This document shows positions 32,799 to 44,620 of a stretch of 64,000 bases of DNA, in pieces. A program made the translations under genes and the position numbers. Position 1 is the first letter of the stretch; every line of letters begins with the position of its first letter. The notes under the pieces are model-generated. The model was not told the DNA's origin, did no database searches, and worked only from the letters and a program-made list of their open reading frames with translations. Source of the DNA: Taxillus chinensis (taxonomy: Eukaryota; Streptophyta; Magnoliopsida; Santalales; Loranthaceae); contig CM042087.1 of the NCBI GenBank assembly GCA_023512835.1, forward strand, positions 19,721,260-19,785,259. The letters run 5' to 3'.

Positions 32799-35792
32799 TT
32801 ATGGGTTAAATTCAAAGTAGAGTACACTCTGTGTAAACAGAAAAATAGTAGCTTGCTCGCGCAGGAGTTGAGCAGGAGTCAAGTGTAACGAGGCCGCTCG
32901 ACTGCTCACACAATCAAATTCAGGCACGAGAGCTGGGAACCCGTTGGTGGTCAGGATGCGAATGTAATGGCAAACATAGAAGCCGCAGCTATGAGCATCA
33001 TCCTGAGCAGGAACGCTTTGCTTGACCCGAGTAATTTCCATTGGTTTGGAGAGATGATAGCCACCACAACCATGCGAATATCTTTGCATGACACGGGTGA
33101 GAGTGCGATTGAATTCACGCAGTTGTTCACGCCGATGGATCAGTAAAGTACTAGGTTTGGAGTCGAAGATGACGATCTGTTGGTTCTTGAAGTCAAGATC
33201 GAGAAGAAACCAGTGCGGGGATGTGGACAAGTAGGGGATGAGCACATGGTCTACCTCATTCCAGGGACGGAAGGAGTTCTCATATCTGCGACCTTGTATA
33301 ATCTCGATCATTGTTGCATCATCGAGGAGCTGAGCCTGCATGATCGGCAAACAGAGTTCTACCCTAGTATCTCTGCGGATATGGAGAGGTAACTTCTCGA
33401 GGAATGACTTCTATGCGAAGATGAACTGAGTCATCTCAATATTATCCATTTCTTCACCGTCATGTAGTAGGCGACACAGGTCATGTCCGGTGAATAAGGT
33501 TTCATAGCCACAAGTCCTCGCAGTGGTATCCCCAGCAACATAAGTGTTGAATGCAGCCAGTTCAGCTGAGGTCCCTCCAGTTGTTACAATGCGAGGTGGG
33601 GTAAATGGTTGGTTAGTGGTAGTAGCATCTGGTTTAGTAGGGGAAGCAGGCATGGTGTACTCAGCCGCACTTGGATGGGTAGTGGAAGGACCAGGCTGAG
33701 TGGAAGAAGAGGGTTGGTAGGAAGCAGCTGACTGCTTCTTCATGCGGGTTGCAATGGGAACATCATCATCATCATCAGAATCGGTGATGACAGTGGTTCT
33801 ATGTGCACACTTTTGCCCATGCATGTAAGTGGTAGTAGATAGAGGTGGTGAGTGGCTCGGGGAAGGCACAGCTGGCTGTGGAGTATCTACTGGTTCAGGT
33901 GCAGGTCGGTCAGATGACTGTGGGAGTGTGTTTTTGACAGTAAGAGATATTTCGCCACTGGCAAGACGATGACATTCCGACAGAATAGCTCCCAGAGTTT
34001 TACTGAGTCCTTTGTATTGTCTCTGGTAAGCTCCTTTGATGTCTTCACAGTGTTCCTCCAGATGTCTAAACCCATCTGTGGTCACACTTGTGAGTGATGT
34101 CATTTCTTGTTGCACCTTGTCGAGGGTACGGTCTAATAATTCAACTTGAGTTCGTACCTCTTCCATACTTGACTCCATGGTAGCAAGTCGTTCTTCAAAG
34201 GCCTGAGATACTGATGTCTTGAGGATGCCAGAGGAAATCAGTTTCTCAATGACCTTGCTTGCCAGAAGATCTACTTCTTCAGCCGTCAGAGAACGTGAGT
34301 GAGACGCAGTTGGTACTGGGATAGCCATTGGGATATTGGCTACGAACTCCTCACTCACTTGAGTGGCCACTTGATGAATGACAGGTGCAGATGGTGTGGC
34401 TGTCTCAGTCCTTTCCACAGTCTCAGGGACTTGTGGGACAGCTCCTGCATCGGAGTCACTGGCTGCGGCACCAAGAGTTTCTTCTTCTTCTGCTTCTTCT
34501 TCTACAACAATTCCTACCACTTCAACATCATGTGGAGTAGATGTGGCAGGTGAGTCCACCATGATGGGAGATGGGGTAACCACTGATATGGCTTCCACTA
34601 GGTCTCTTCTTACAAGACCCTGTTCAACTAACCAATTAATCAGATGGTCTCTATCTACCATCTGTTTACCAAAGGCGATCTATGCCTTTCGTAAATCTGC
34701 GGGGGTCATATGAGCCTTGGCATATTCCATATAAAGTCTTCTAGCTCAGACTCCCCAAGAGTGCTCAATAGTACAGGTGTAGTACCCCCTATCCTCTGTG
34801 GTTTCCTATGCTGGTGTCTGCCCTTCATCTGCAGGTTCTCTTACTTCTGTAGTATCCTTGGGCAGCTCGGAAGTAGGGGCCTCCTCTGGTGTAGAATCAT
34901 TGGGGAGATGAGTTCAGGCAATGTTCCCCACCACTTCAGCTATATGTATTGTTGCGGCGGATGCAGAGGAGCCCCTAGAAGTCTGTGAGACACGGACCGG
35001 TTGTCGTGGTATGCGAGCTGGGGCTCGTACAGAGTTGGCTGTGTCTCCTGCATGACTTCTAGCACTCGACTTAGGCCACTTCATTGACTTGATCTCCAGC
35101 CGACCATCCTCATAAATGCTTTTAAATATGTATTTGGTCGGCAGTGGCACTGAAGGTTTGTTGTAGAATACGTCAAGGTGCAAGAACCTTAGGACTTTGG
35201 TGAGAAGTAGTCCAAAGTGTCCCTTCTTGCTTTTGATCATGGAGTGTATCTGAGTTCCCCAGTCTACTTGTCTTCCCTGTAGAACACTACACATGATCTT
35301 CATCTGCTCATGACTTGCAGAGTCATGAGCAGTCTTCTTACACAGTAGGCACTGTCTGGTGACTATGAGAGTCGCCAGTGCCTGACCAGAAAACCCAATC
35401 TTCAGGGCTCCCCGACCTTGCTTTCCGGGATTGGAATACCCAAGAAAAGACTTACACTCTTCTCTGGAGAGACTAGGAAGAGGATCAAAGTTACCTTTCG
35501 GGAGTGGAAGTGCATTTCTGAGCATTTCGGCAGAGATTCGAATCTCCACTCCATGTACAGTTCCCATAAGGTCGTCTCCAGCGAATGCCATGGTCTCATA
35601 AAATTCCGCGACATCTTCTATTAGCAAGTCTTGCATTCCTGAGCAGACAGACGCAATACCGGTTTCATTGAGGCGACTTCTGAATTCGTCCAGCCAGCGG
35701 ACTTTGGCGTCGCCTATGGCTTCCCAGTCGATGATGAATCCCGGGACGATGTTGCGTAGGTCGTCGGCCATCGATGAGCTTGGTCCTGCCAT
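32799..35792 (-). pseudogene. Post-pol ORF with plant-transposon-type N-terminus and Ulp1-like C48 protease (Sirevirus ORF2)
   Basis: A single frame of about 998 codons from ATG 35792-35790, broken only by five nonsense codons (34916, 34808, 34748, 34682 and 33413, first bases on the minus strand) and no frameshift. The N-terminal ~290 residues include DDLMGTVHGVEIRISAEML and VDWGTQIHS, shared with the Athila ORF2 and resembling the family annotated as putative plant transposon protein. The middle is acidic/Ser-Thr-Pro rich with a coiled-coil-like stretch (about 34200-34050) and DSDDDDD. The last 184 codons (33350-32799) form a C48 peptidase with PHWFLLDLD, VIFDSKP and AQDDAHSCGFYVC. His 46, Asp 63, Gln 116 and Cys 122 of that segment have the spacing of Ulp1 (17 and 6). 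Such enzymes cut SUMO/ubiquitin-like proteins or polyproteins; the substrate here is unknown. Confidence 0.85.
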
Positions 35793-36189
35793 TGAGCTTG
35801 TAGAGAGAGAAAGAGACACTCATAGAGAGAGATTGTAAGGTTCGAAGGTGGTCAAGGGAGAGAGAAAGAGAGAAAGAGACAAAATCGAAGAGAGAGAGAA
35901 AGAGAGAGAGTTCTAGGGTTAAGGTTCGAGTGTGAAAACGACGAACATACCTTTGAGCTCCATCTCTATCAGTGACTTATATATGAGTTGAGAAGTGTAC
36001 CGTAGAAGTCACTCACTCTGTCCGTTCGTCTTCATGGTCCGCGTTCTTTTCTCTGACCCGCCTCTTTTTCATCCAGATCCCCCCATTGGAATATTCAAGC
36101 AATGAGTCCACGTCACCCCTTATGTCGGTGTAACTTCCATTTTAAGTGCACAGTGACGTGCTGACGTGTCTGCGATGCTTGAATAGTAA
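35793..36189 (-). promoter_or_regulatory. Putative own promoter and leader of the copia-element ORF2
   Basis: The minus strand shows TATATAAG (35983-35976) about 185 bp before the ORF2 ATG, followed by a GA/CT-rich leader (35805-35930). No coding sequence. An ORF after pol needs either a subgenomic spliced RNA or its own promoter; this arrangement favours the latter but is inference. Confidence 0.5.
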
Positions 36190-36340
36190 GTGACAGACAC
36201 CGTCTCGCTTCGATCCTTTGGACTACGACTCTACGAAGCTGCATTAGGATGCTTCGAGGCTACGACCCTCGAAGCTTCGAAGCAGCAGTCTTCGATCCCG
36301 CAGTTCTTCGATGCAGTTTGCTTCAAGGTCAACTACGAAT
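36190..36340 (-). repeat. LTR-type CTTCGA/CTACGA repeat patch upstream of ORF2
   Basis: GACTACGACTCTACGAAGC, CTTCGAGGCTACGACCC and CGAAGCTTCGAAGC echo the repeat vocabulary of the copia and Tat LTRs but lie in the pol-ORF2 spacer, about 400-540 bp upstream of the ORF2 start. Confidence 0.7.
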
Positions 36341-37172
36341 TCAGCGAACGGTGGATTTCTCTGGACCTTTTCCAACACTTAACAACACACATGAGATGCA
36401 TATGAGAATTCACATAATATTATTCATGATGAACAGTGTTGTGAGTGGAATTGAAATTACATGCCCAGAACTTGATTTCTTTCAACCGTAATACCTGGTT
36501 TACATGTATGGCTACTGCATCACTACGATTCAACTTTCCATTTACCTTAGAAATGATTAAGTATTTCATCACACTACATCATGTGCCAGAAAGTGATCAC
36601 TATGTTAACATAGCATCCAGTAAACCATGGTTTATCAAGCAACCCAATCATGAATTTTGAGTCTCCTCACATATTTAGCAAAACTCACTCAGTGGAGGCC
36701 TGACCCTCTCACTCTCGGATCAGCATGTGAGCTTGATTCAAGAACTAGAATTACACTGTTTGGTAAGCTCATGGTCAACCGAATCTTACCACAACCCTGA
36801 TCCAACAATGATTTTTAGTTCAGCATAGATAACTTGAGAAACAAGATGGCCCTATTGATAATTAGAACTCATACTCTATCATTGCCTAATTTATAACATA
36901 GTACAGGTAGAGTTTGGAGTTTGATCATTCAGCTTGTCTATGTGAGTTGTCACTTTTCTTTTGTGGAGCACAATTTTTCAGTGCTTATTCATGAGCCTTT
37001 TTACAAGGACAGAGCTCAACATAGTATCTTTTTGAATCACAAGATCATACAATTTGACCTCCAACTATTACTCTAACAGAGACACAATCTGGGGGAATAG
37101 TGAGGACTCCTCCTAAGATAGGCAGTCAATCTATTGTCTATTATCATTTTACCTTTTTCACCTTGCCTTTTC
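36341..37172 (-). other. pol-ORF2 spacer of copia element 2
   Basis: AT-rich non-coding sequence; short ORFs only, none with recognisable motifs. Confidence 0.6.
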
Positions 37173-38385
37173 CAGTGAAAGGTAGTGGCTCTTCTTAAGT
37201 AATAAGCTTTTTATGATTCTCAAATACTACAATCTCAGTCATCCTTTGAGCATTAAATCATTGAGGATCCTTTCCGTGCAAGCCAACAGTACCATGAGAT
37301 ACAATAGTTCCTGCTAGTTAATGAATGCAATACCACACAGGTGATATTCGCTCAGAATAAAATGACAAGTAGTGGGAATATCATTTAATTTAAACATAAA
37401 GGGAATTGCACTCATTTCACTCAAGACTTGAGGATTCATGACAGATTGCATAAAAGTCTTGAACCAGGTTCTGAAGTGGCAAGTTTCATCCATGTGATTT
37501 CTCACTTTCCCGAGTAGACATGCATGAATCACACTTAGCCAGTACTAATTTTCATGGAGACATAAACAGTTATTAACAGTGTCATACTTATGTTCATGCA
37601 CAGGTAATTAGGTTGAAATGAAACACAAGACATGCTGTGAGACTTATGAATTTAAATCTAACATGCCAAGTTTTGTCAGAAGTTCATTGAACCTGGCTTC
37701 TTGCAGTGGTTTGGTAAATATGTCGGCAAGTTGATCATTAGTGGATATATACTCCAGGGAAATGTCTTTCTTCAGCACATGGTCACTTATGAAGTGATGT
37801 CTGACCTCAATGTGCTTGGTTTTGGGATGCATAACAGGATTGTTGGAGATTGCAATGGCACTTGTATTGTCACAATACAGAGGCACGGGCTTCAGGTTAA
37901 ACCCATAGTCTAAAAGTTGACTGGCCATCCAAAGAAATTGAGCACAATAGCTTCCTACAACAATATATTCAGCTTCAGCTGTGGAGGTTGAAACTAAATT
38001 CTGTTTCTTGCTATACCAGGATATAAGTCTATTGCCTAGAAGTTGGCATGTTCCACTTGTGCTCTTTCTATCAATCCTGCATCCTGCAAAGTCTGCATTT
38101 GAATATCCTCTTAGTTTGAAATCAGACTCTCTTGGATACTATAGTCCCAAATTCTCAGTTCCCTTCAAATACCGCACAATCCTTTTGACATGTGACAAGT
38201 GGGATTCCTTGGGATTAGCTTGGTATCTGGCACAGATACATGTTGCAAACATTATGTCAGGTCTGCTTGCTGTCAGGTACAGCAAGGATCCAATCATGCT
38301 TCTGTATTCTGAGATATCCACCTCCTTGCCTGCTTCATCCATATCCAGTTTGGCGTTTGTAGGAACGGGAGTTTTCATGTGTGTC
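37173..38385 (-). repeat. 1.2-kb duplicated copia segment, original copy
   Basis: Nearly identical to 59279-60493, with only a handful of differences seen by eye (e.g. 37471 region, CCCGAGTAG versus CCCGCAGTAG near 37512, and 37633). Followed in both places by the start of an Athila LTR, TGATAATGTGC. Here it is in its original context, contiguous with the rest of copia element 2. Confidence 0.93.
37644..38385 (-). pseudogene. RT C-terminus and RNase H of copia element 2
   Basis: Runs from MKTPVPTNAKLDMDEAGKEVD through SMIGSLLYLTASRPDIMFATCICARY, RKSTSGTCQLLGNR, AEAEYIVVG, CDNTSAIAISNNPVMHPKTKH, to LADIFTKPLQEARFNELLTKLGM. A TAG after TENLGL (near 38139) breaks it; otherwise motifs are complete. 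The upstream RT half lies at 61997-62792, separated by the Athila insertion. Role: RNA removal during cDNA synthesis. Confidence 0.9.
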
Positions 38386-38473
38386 TGATAATGTGCATTT
38401 TATGCCGTTATTCTAGTGTTTATTTAGGATGTTTAAGAGCATGATTAGAGCCTTATTGCTTCATATATCATAT
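38386..38473 (+). repeat. 88-bp duplication of the LTR start
   Basis: TGATAATGTGC...CATATATCATAT is repeated beginning at 38474 (TGATAACGTGC...). The copy at 60494 has the unit once, so the duplication is specific to this LTR. Confidence 0.9.
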
Positions 38474-39532
38474 TGATAACGTGCATTTTATGCCGTTATT
38501 CTAGTGTTTATTTAGGATGTTTAAGAGCATGATTAGAGCCTTATTGCTTCATATATCATATATATTTGCTCTAACCCCTAGGAAGATGCTATTTGCAAAT
38601 ACATGCGTTTTTAAGTTGTTTTGGCAGATTTTGGACCTCACTTTTGACATAGTAGATGGCCTCAAACAATTGGCGTGCAAGAACAAAAGTTTCTTAGAAT
38701 GATGGCCTCTACCTACCAGAAATTTCAGAGCATTTGGAGCATTTGGAGTTGCACGTGAATTCACCCATTTCACGTGCAAGCATATTTTTGCCTCTCAGGC
38801 CTCTACATGATGCAAGGAAGCTTGGGGAGAAGTTTAAGCTGATTTGGAGCTACACGTGAATTCACCATATCACGTGCAAATTGGCGTGCAGAGATATTTT
38901 TGGACCGATCCAATCGTTTTTCCATGCCGATCATTTGTTTCTGAAGGCCCATGTCCAAATTGTGGATGGAAGATAGAGATTTTAAAGTTTCGAGTGTTAC
39001 TTATCAAAACTACGTCGTTTTGATAAATGGGCTAGGTTACACACCTCAAGGCCCATCCAACCTCTATAAATACAGCCTCCATGCCCCCTGCTATGTATCC
39101 TAGACCCCCTACACATTTTTAGAGAAAGAGAGAGGCTTCACGACTTGGAGGTTGCTCCTTGACCTAGGAGAGCAGCCGTCGCAGCCGTCGCAGCAGCCGT
39201 TGCGGATTTTGGAGCCTGGATTTCAAGCTTTGTTGCACACGTGGATTAGAAGAAGATGTTTAGCTTTTCTGCTATGGTTTTGCTTGTAATCATGCGTGAA
39301 TAGTTCTTATAATCTGGGGGAGCAATGTAGCCCCCTTGTTGCTTTGCTGTGTTTATGAATATTGGGTTTGGATGATTGAGTTTTGCATGTTTTATGAATC
39401 TGTTCTTAAGTTCTATCTTTGGATGTACACCTTGGTATTCTTAGCCCTAGTCTGGGGCGGATTGAGATTCATAATTTATTTGTAATTGGTGTGATCATTA
39501 TCCTTTTGCAAGTATAATTTATTGGCTTTGCA

Positions 39533-40640
39533 TGTCACGCCCCGGATTTCTAACCCTAGGAAACCGGTACGTGACTCCCCTTTTACCCACACGGAGGGCA
39601 AAGGGGTTAGGATACAAACCAAGAATATTACATTTTAAACATCCACCACACATTCAAGAAACTAATGTTCATAAAAGCAATCCAAACCAGTTTATTACAA
39701 CAAAATCCTTTCCAAATCCCATCCCCACTGGGGTTACATCAATTCCCATAAAAAAAAAAACAAAACATAAATGGAAGAGAGTAAAATAATTATGGTCTTC
39801 CACCTTGGTGTATCCACCTAACGCCTGTAAGTCCCTGGAAAACAAGCAAACACAGTAGGAGGGGTGAGCAACCACAGCTCAGTAGGGATCAAGTCTCCCT
39901 AACCCTTCCCATGCTCCTAGCGGCTACATGCATGTGCACAGGTGTAGTGACGTGACAATATTAGGAAAAAGAAAATAAAACATCACACAAGTGGGCGTAA
40001 CCCCAGCCCCAGCCACACTGGCTAACAAAACACATCTCAAGCAAGTAGTTTAACCGCCTCTTCAGGCCACTGATTTAACCGCCTCTCAGGCAAAGTAGTT
40101 TAACCGCCTCTTCAGGCCACTGGTTTAACCGCCTCTCAGGCAAAGTAGTCTAACCGCCTCTTCAGGCCAGATAGCACAGTCATGCACACAACACACACCA
40201 CGGTCACTCAAGCATAAAACCAAACACTTGGTGTGCACCCATTCACAAGTGCACAAACCCAGCCATTCAGGTCATAGAACAAACACCCAGCATACATACA
40301 TACACTAAATCACAAGTCCAGCCACACAGACATATTACCAAACACGTAATGGCCATAAACACACAGCTATATTCACACAGGCATTTCATCGAACATATAG
40401 CATGTAACAACAAAATCACACCAAAATGCCACTGAAGGCCAACATCCATATAGGATATCACAACTATATGGATTACATATGTATATATAAATAGATATAA
40501 CTCCACAATCTGCCCTAGAACCCTAGGACAGAGGAGGATTTAGGAGAACAGAACCCCTACCTTGTATGTTCTCCTACTCCCGCTTCCACGCAAGACTCCG
40601 ACCACCCACGCAAGACGCTCCGGCAGCCACCAGAAGCTCT

Positions 40641-40684
<44 letters not shown>

Positions 40685-41362
40685 GATGGCTGGTGGAGCA
40701 ACAAATCCTAAACCTAAAACAGAGGGGCTTCTCCTCCTTATATAGACAACACAACATCAAAACAACGTAGTTTTGATTAAGTGAATCGCAGCATCAAAAC
40801 GACGTAGTTTTGATGGAACAAGCTATGACCTTCCCACATCCATACACACCAAAATACTCACAATTCCAACATGGTCCTTTGGGAAAAGATGATTAGAATG
40901 ACAAAACCAAGATAACTATGCAAAAACATGCTTGCACGCCAATTTGAACGCCAATTCCCCAATTGACGTGCAGCTCCAAATGCACTCAAACTTCACCCCA
41001 AGCCTCCTTGCATCTTGTAGAGGTCTAGGAAGCAAAAATATGCTTGCACGTGAAATGAGTGAATTCACGTGCAGCTCCAAATGCTCTGAAATTTCTGTGG
41101 TAGATAGAGGACCTCATTCTAAGAAACTTTTGTTCTTGCACGCCAATTGTTTGAGGCCATCTACTAGGTCAAAAGTGAGCTCTATGATCAGCCAAAACAG
41201 CTTAAAACCGCCTGTATACGCATAGCATCTTCCTAGGGCATAAAGGTACGTTATCACTTGTCACATGCACCTCCCAATCATCTCTTACCTCAAACTTGTG
41301 CACCAACATCCAAGGTGTTTGTGGTTAACTTCATACACACGGGTTACACACAGGTCATTACA
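39533..41362 (-). mobile_element. Solo LTR of the Tekay-like family
   Basis: TGTCACGCCCCGG...GTCATTACA, 1830 bp, flanked by a perfect TSD ttgca (39528-39532 and 41363-41367); the empty site is seen at about 61514-61518. Same family as the LTRs at 472-4248 and 9830-12232, with a (CT)n tract (about 40640-40682), a TATA on the minus strand (about 40738-40746) and the Athila-like segment at about 40912-41255. No internal region, so it arose by LTR-LTR recombination. Confidence 0.94.
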
Positions 41363-41833
41363 TTGCATGTCTGTGTGTTTAGATGACCATTCTGGCATAC
41401 AACTCTTAAAAGGACCTCAATGACCATTTGTTGTCCTTGGCTTATGTTTAGCATGTTTTCAATCAGACAACCCTAATACCCTGAACCAGTAGAGATAACA
41501 TAGAGAGGTGAAATTGTGATCCTAGATGCTTTAATCCTTGAATCTTAATCCTAAAATCAATTTGCTTTCTTTGTTTATTCAGAAAATCAAATAAAAATTA
41601 GATCTTTAGTTAAAAAAAAGAATTCGTTTTTGCCAAGACATTGTTTTAAGCAAGATTAATTTGGTGATTTGAGTTAAAGCTAGATAACTTGGTAATCTAT
41701 ATGGGATCGACCCCTTTCTTGTCGCTATTCTAATTAGCATTAGTTAAGGGAATTAATATTTTGAGAAGGGATTTAAATGACAATAGCTTAATCCTCACTT
41801 GGGTTTCGCTCACGAAATACCCGTTCGTCAAAT

Positions 41834-41851
41834 TGGCGCCGTTGCCGGGGA
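41834..41851 (+). promoter_or_regulatory. Primer-binding site of the Athila-like element
   Basis: TGGCGCCGTTGCCGGGGA, the PBS typical of Athila-lineage elements, three bases after the LTR end. Confidence 0.92.
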
Positions 41852-42047
41852 TTCAATGGTTAACTAGCTTTAGAAATCAACATTGAGTGAAATTGTTTGA
41901 ATTCTGATGTTGGTGTTTATTTTGTCTTTTATTTTCTGTTGTTTTGTGTTCTTTATTTGTTTATTTTGCATTGCTCGGAGCTGCTGGGTGTGTTCTTGTT
42001 GTTTTACAGGAACATACACCAAGTGTTGGAGGAATTCCTAGTTGTGC
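41852..42047 (+). other. Leader of the Athila-like element
   Basis: T-rich untranslated stretch between PBS and the gag ATG; no ORF. Confidence 0.6.
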
Positions 42048-43940
42048 ATGCCAAGACAAGAGTTTATACCATTTAATCAGGAACCTGAAAGATTGTTCAG
42101 AGCTCGGCATAGAGCAGCTAGGGAAGCAGCACGTGAGGCTGAAGAAGCATTGCAAGGCTTAGAGCTTTCAGTTGGTGAATTGATGGCAGATTTAAGGCCT
42201 GATGGTGGTGCACCGCAAGGAGGGGCCAATTACAATGGCCAATATCCAGAAGAAGAGGGTAATAGGTTTATACCCAGAACCTTCTTAGACTATGCGAGGC
42301 CAATGATGTCAGACCATTATTCTAGGATTCGGCAAACAAGAGTCCAAGCAAATAGCTTCGAGCTGAAGCCGGCGTTGATCAACATGGTGAGCAACAACGC
42401 GTTTGGAGGAACAGCCGTTGATGATCCACACCAGCATTTGATGAGGTTCTACCAGATGTGCGACACCATAAAGATCAACAATGTATCGGAGGAGGCAATA
42501 AAGCTAAGGCTTTTCCCTTTCTCTTTAAGGGATAGAGCTCTTGGCTGGTTCAACAGTCTGCCAGCAGGTTCAATCAATACTTGGGAGGAGATGCAGACCA
42601 AGTTCATGTCAAAGTACTTCCTTCCTTCCAAGGTGATCCAGCTCAGAGGGGAGATTAGCAGATTCAGGCAAGATGAGATGGAGACTCTTCATGAAGCTTG
42701 GGAGGGTTTCAAAGACTTAGTGAGAAGATGCCCTGATCATGGAAGACCCCAGTGGATTCAAATTGAATCTTTCTACACAGGTCTTCAGTCCCACTCACAA
42801 GACAAGGTGAATGCAGCTGCTGGAGGATGGTTGATGAATCTAGAGCCTGACACAGCAGCAGAGCTCTTGGAGAGGCTGTCATTAGCTGATTGGCAGTGGT
42901 CTAATGTGCGCACTTCAAGGCCAAGGGAGAAGATATCTTCAGTTGATACTCCCTCCAATGATATGCAAGGGCAGATCCAAGCTTTAGCAAAAAGCATGGA
43001 AGTGTTGGCTCTTAAAGTTGGAGTATCACAACACGCCTCACCAGTAGCTAAGCAAGGATGGAGTGGAGCTGAAGATGCAAATTATGTTGGAGGGAAAGGC
43101 TTGTACCAGAAGCAGCAATTTTATGCTCACCAATAAGGACAAGGGTACAATTAGAACCAACAACAATCTCAGGGATATCAGAAGAATTAGAACCGAGGGG
43201 GAGATACATCAGCTCAGTATAAATATGTGCCTCCAGGGATGAAGCAAAATCCGTATGCTACTAATAATTTCTTACATCCACCTCTTGGATTCGAGCAATA
43301 GCAGCCTCAGCCTTAGCAGCAAAGAAGAACATATCAGCATGAGGATGAGACAGCTAGAAGAGAGGTGGGTGATTTGAAGGAAAGGGTAGGTAGTATGGAG
43401 TCTTCAATTAAAAATATGGAGAAGTTACTTGTGAGTATGGCACAGAATGCTAATCAAAGGGTGTCAACCAACACTTTTCCAAGTGACACTGAGGTGAACC
43501 CCAAGGAGAGCTGCAAGGCTATCACTCTAAGGAGTGGGAAAGCATTGAAGGAAGCTGAAGAGCCTAAGAAAAGGGCTATTCCAGAAGAACAAAGCAGACC
43601 TTTGGAAGCTGATGACCAAGGAAAATCAGATAAAGAAGAAGAAAGGTTGCAAGACAAGAAGGAACATCAGCTGACTAAAGGCAAAATAATTGAAGAACCA
43701 AGGCAAGAGCTCAAGCCTACCATGCCATTTCCTCAGCGGATGAGGAACCAAAGGGTTAAGGAAGAGTATGAGCGCTTCCTTAGTTTGTTCAAGAAGCTTG
43801 AAATTAACATTCCATTTGTGGAAATTTTGGAGCAGATGCCTAGATACAGAAAGTACATTAAAGATTTTGTGAAGAAGAAGAGGAAATATGGGGATCATGA
43901 GACGGTGGCAGTCACTAACGAGGTGAGCAGTGTTGTTTAA
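42048..43940 (+). pseudogene. gag of the Athila-like element
   Basis: ATG at 42048 gives MPRQEFIPFNQEPERLF, then an Ala/Glu helix, the Athila gag core (FIPRTFLDYARPMMS, NMVSNNAFGGTAVDDPHQHL, LFPFSLRDRALGWFNSLPAGSI, KFMSKYFLPSKVIQLR) and a Gln-rich tail. The same frame continues to 43940 and beyond into protease, broken by stops at 43134 and four more before 43330 and by TAA at 43938-43940. Each replaces CAA or CAG in a Gln-rich stretch, so all fit C-to-T changes. Role: capsid. Confidence 0.9.
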
Positions 43941-44620
43941 CAGAGTTTGGCCATCAAGCATAAAGATCCGGGCAGTTTTAATCTCCCTTGTGTGATTGGC
44001 AATGCACCGCAGCAGCAGGCCCTATGTGATTTAGGGGCCAGCATCAATTTGATCTCCTTTGCTTTGTACAAGCAGCTTGGGCTTAAGGGCATGAAGCCCA
44101 CTTCCATATCATTGCGGTTCTCGACCGGTCTCCTGGAAGGCCTGAAGGGATAATTGAAGACGTGTTAGTCAAAGTGGGATCCTTCATATTTCCAACGGAC
44201 TTTGTAGTTTTGGAGATGGAAGAAGATAGAGGAGTTCAGCTACTCCTTGGAAGACCGTTTCTCAGAACGGGTTGTGCATTGATTGATGTTGCTCAAGGGC
44301 AGCTAACTCTGAGAATTAATGAGGAGACCTTAGTCTTCCACATGGGGAAGGCTTTGCAAGGTCAAGAGGAGGAGGACTGCCTTTGGGTTGAAGACCTTGA
44401 GGAATTGGTGGAAGATTATTTGGCAGAAGAAATTACCACCACTAATAATGGAGCCCTTCAGCTTATAGAAGCTCAACAAGATGAAGAGATGTACTTGACA
44501 GCTGAGGAAAATGAGCAAACTACAAACTCTCTGGAGCAAGCTGAGGAGGAGAAAGAAGATGACATGCCTCCAGCTCTGGAACCGAAGGAGCTGCCTAGAC
44601 ACCTAAGGTACGAATTTCTA
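43941..44620 (+). pseudogene. Protease and acidic linker of the Athila-like element
   Basis: FNLPCVIGNAPQQQALCDLGASINLIS holds the Athila-type protease motif (DLGA). A frameshift near 44120-44140 moves the rest (IIEDVLVKVGSFIFPTDFVVLEMEED, LLLGRPFLRTGCALIDV) to another frame, followed by a Glu-rich linker. It would cleave gag-pol. Confidence 0.87.

Larger units (their letters stand above)
38386..41830 (+). repeat. 5' LTR of the Athila-like element
   Basis: Starts TGATAATGTGCATTTTATGCC, ends ACCCGTTCGTCA. About 1.5 kb without the nested solo LTR (39533-41362 plus one TSD copy) and an 88-bp terminal duplication. Contains several CACGTG G-boxes (38750-38890), a near-perfect palindrome TTATCAAAAC...GTTTTGATAA (39001-39026) and TATAAATA (39065-39072). 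Matches the solo LTR at 60494-61996. Confidence 0.92.

Noticed and set aside
32799..35792. Envelope-like glycoprotein in the post-pol position
   Set aside because: No signal peptide, transmembrane segment or fusion-like motif seen; the C-terminus is a clear C48 protease. The same applies to 54998-57319.
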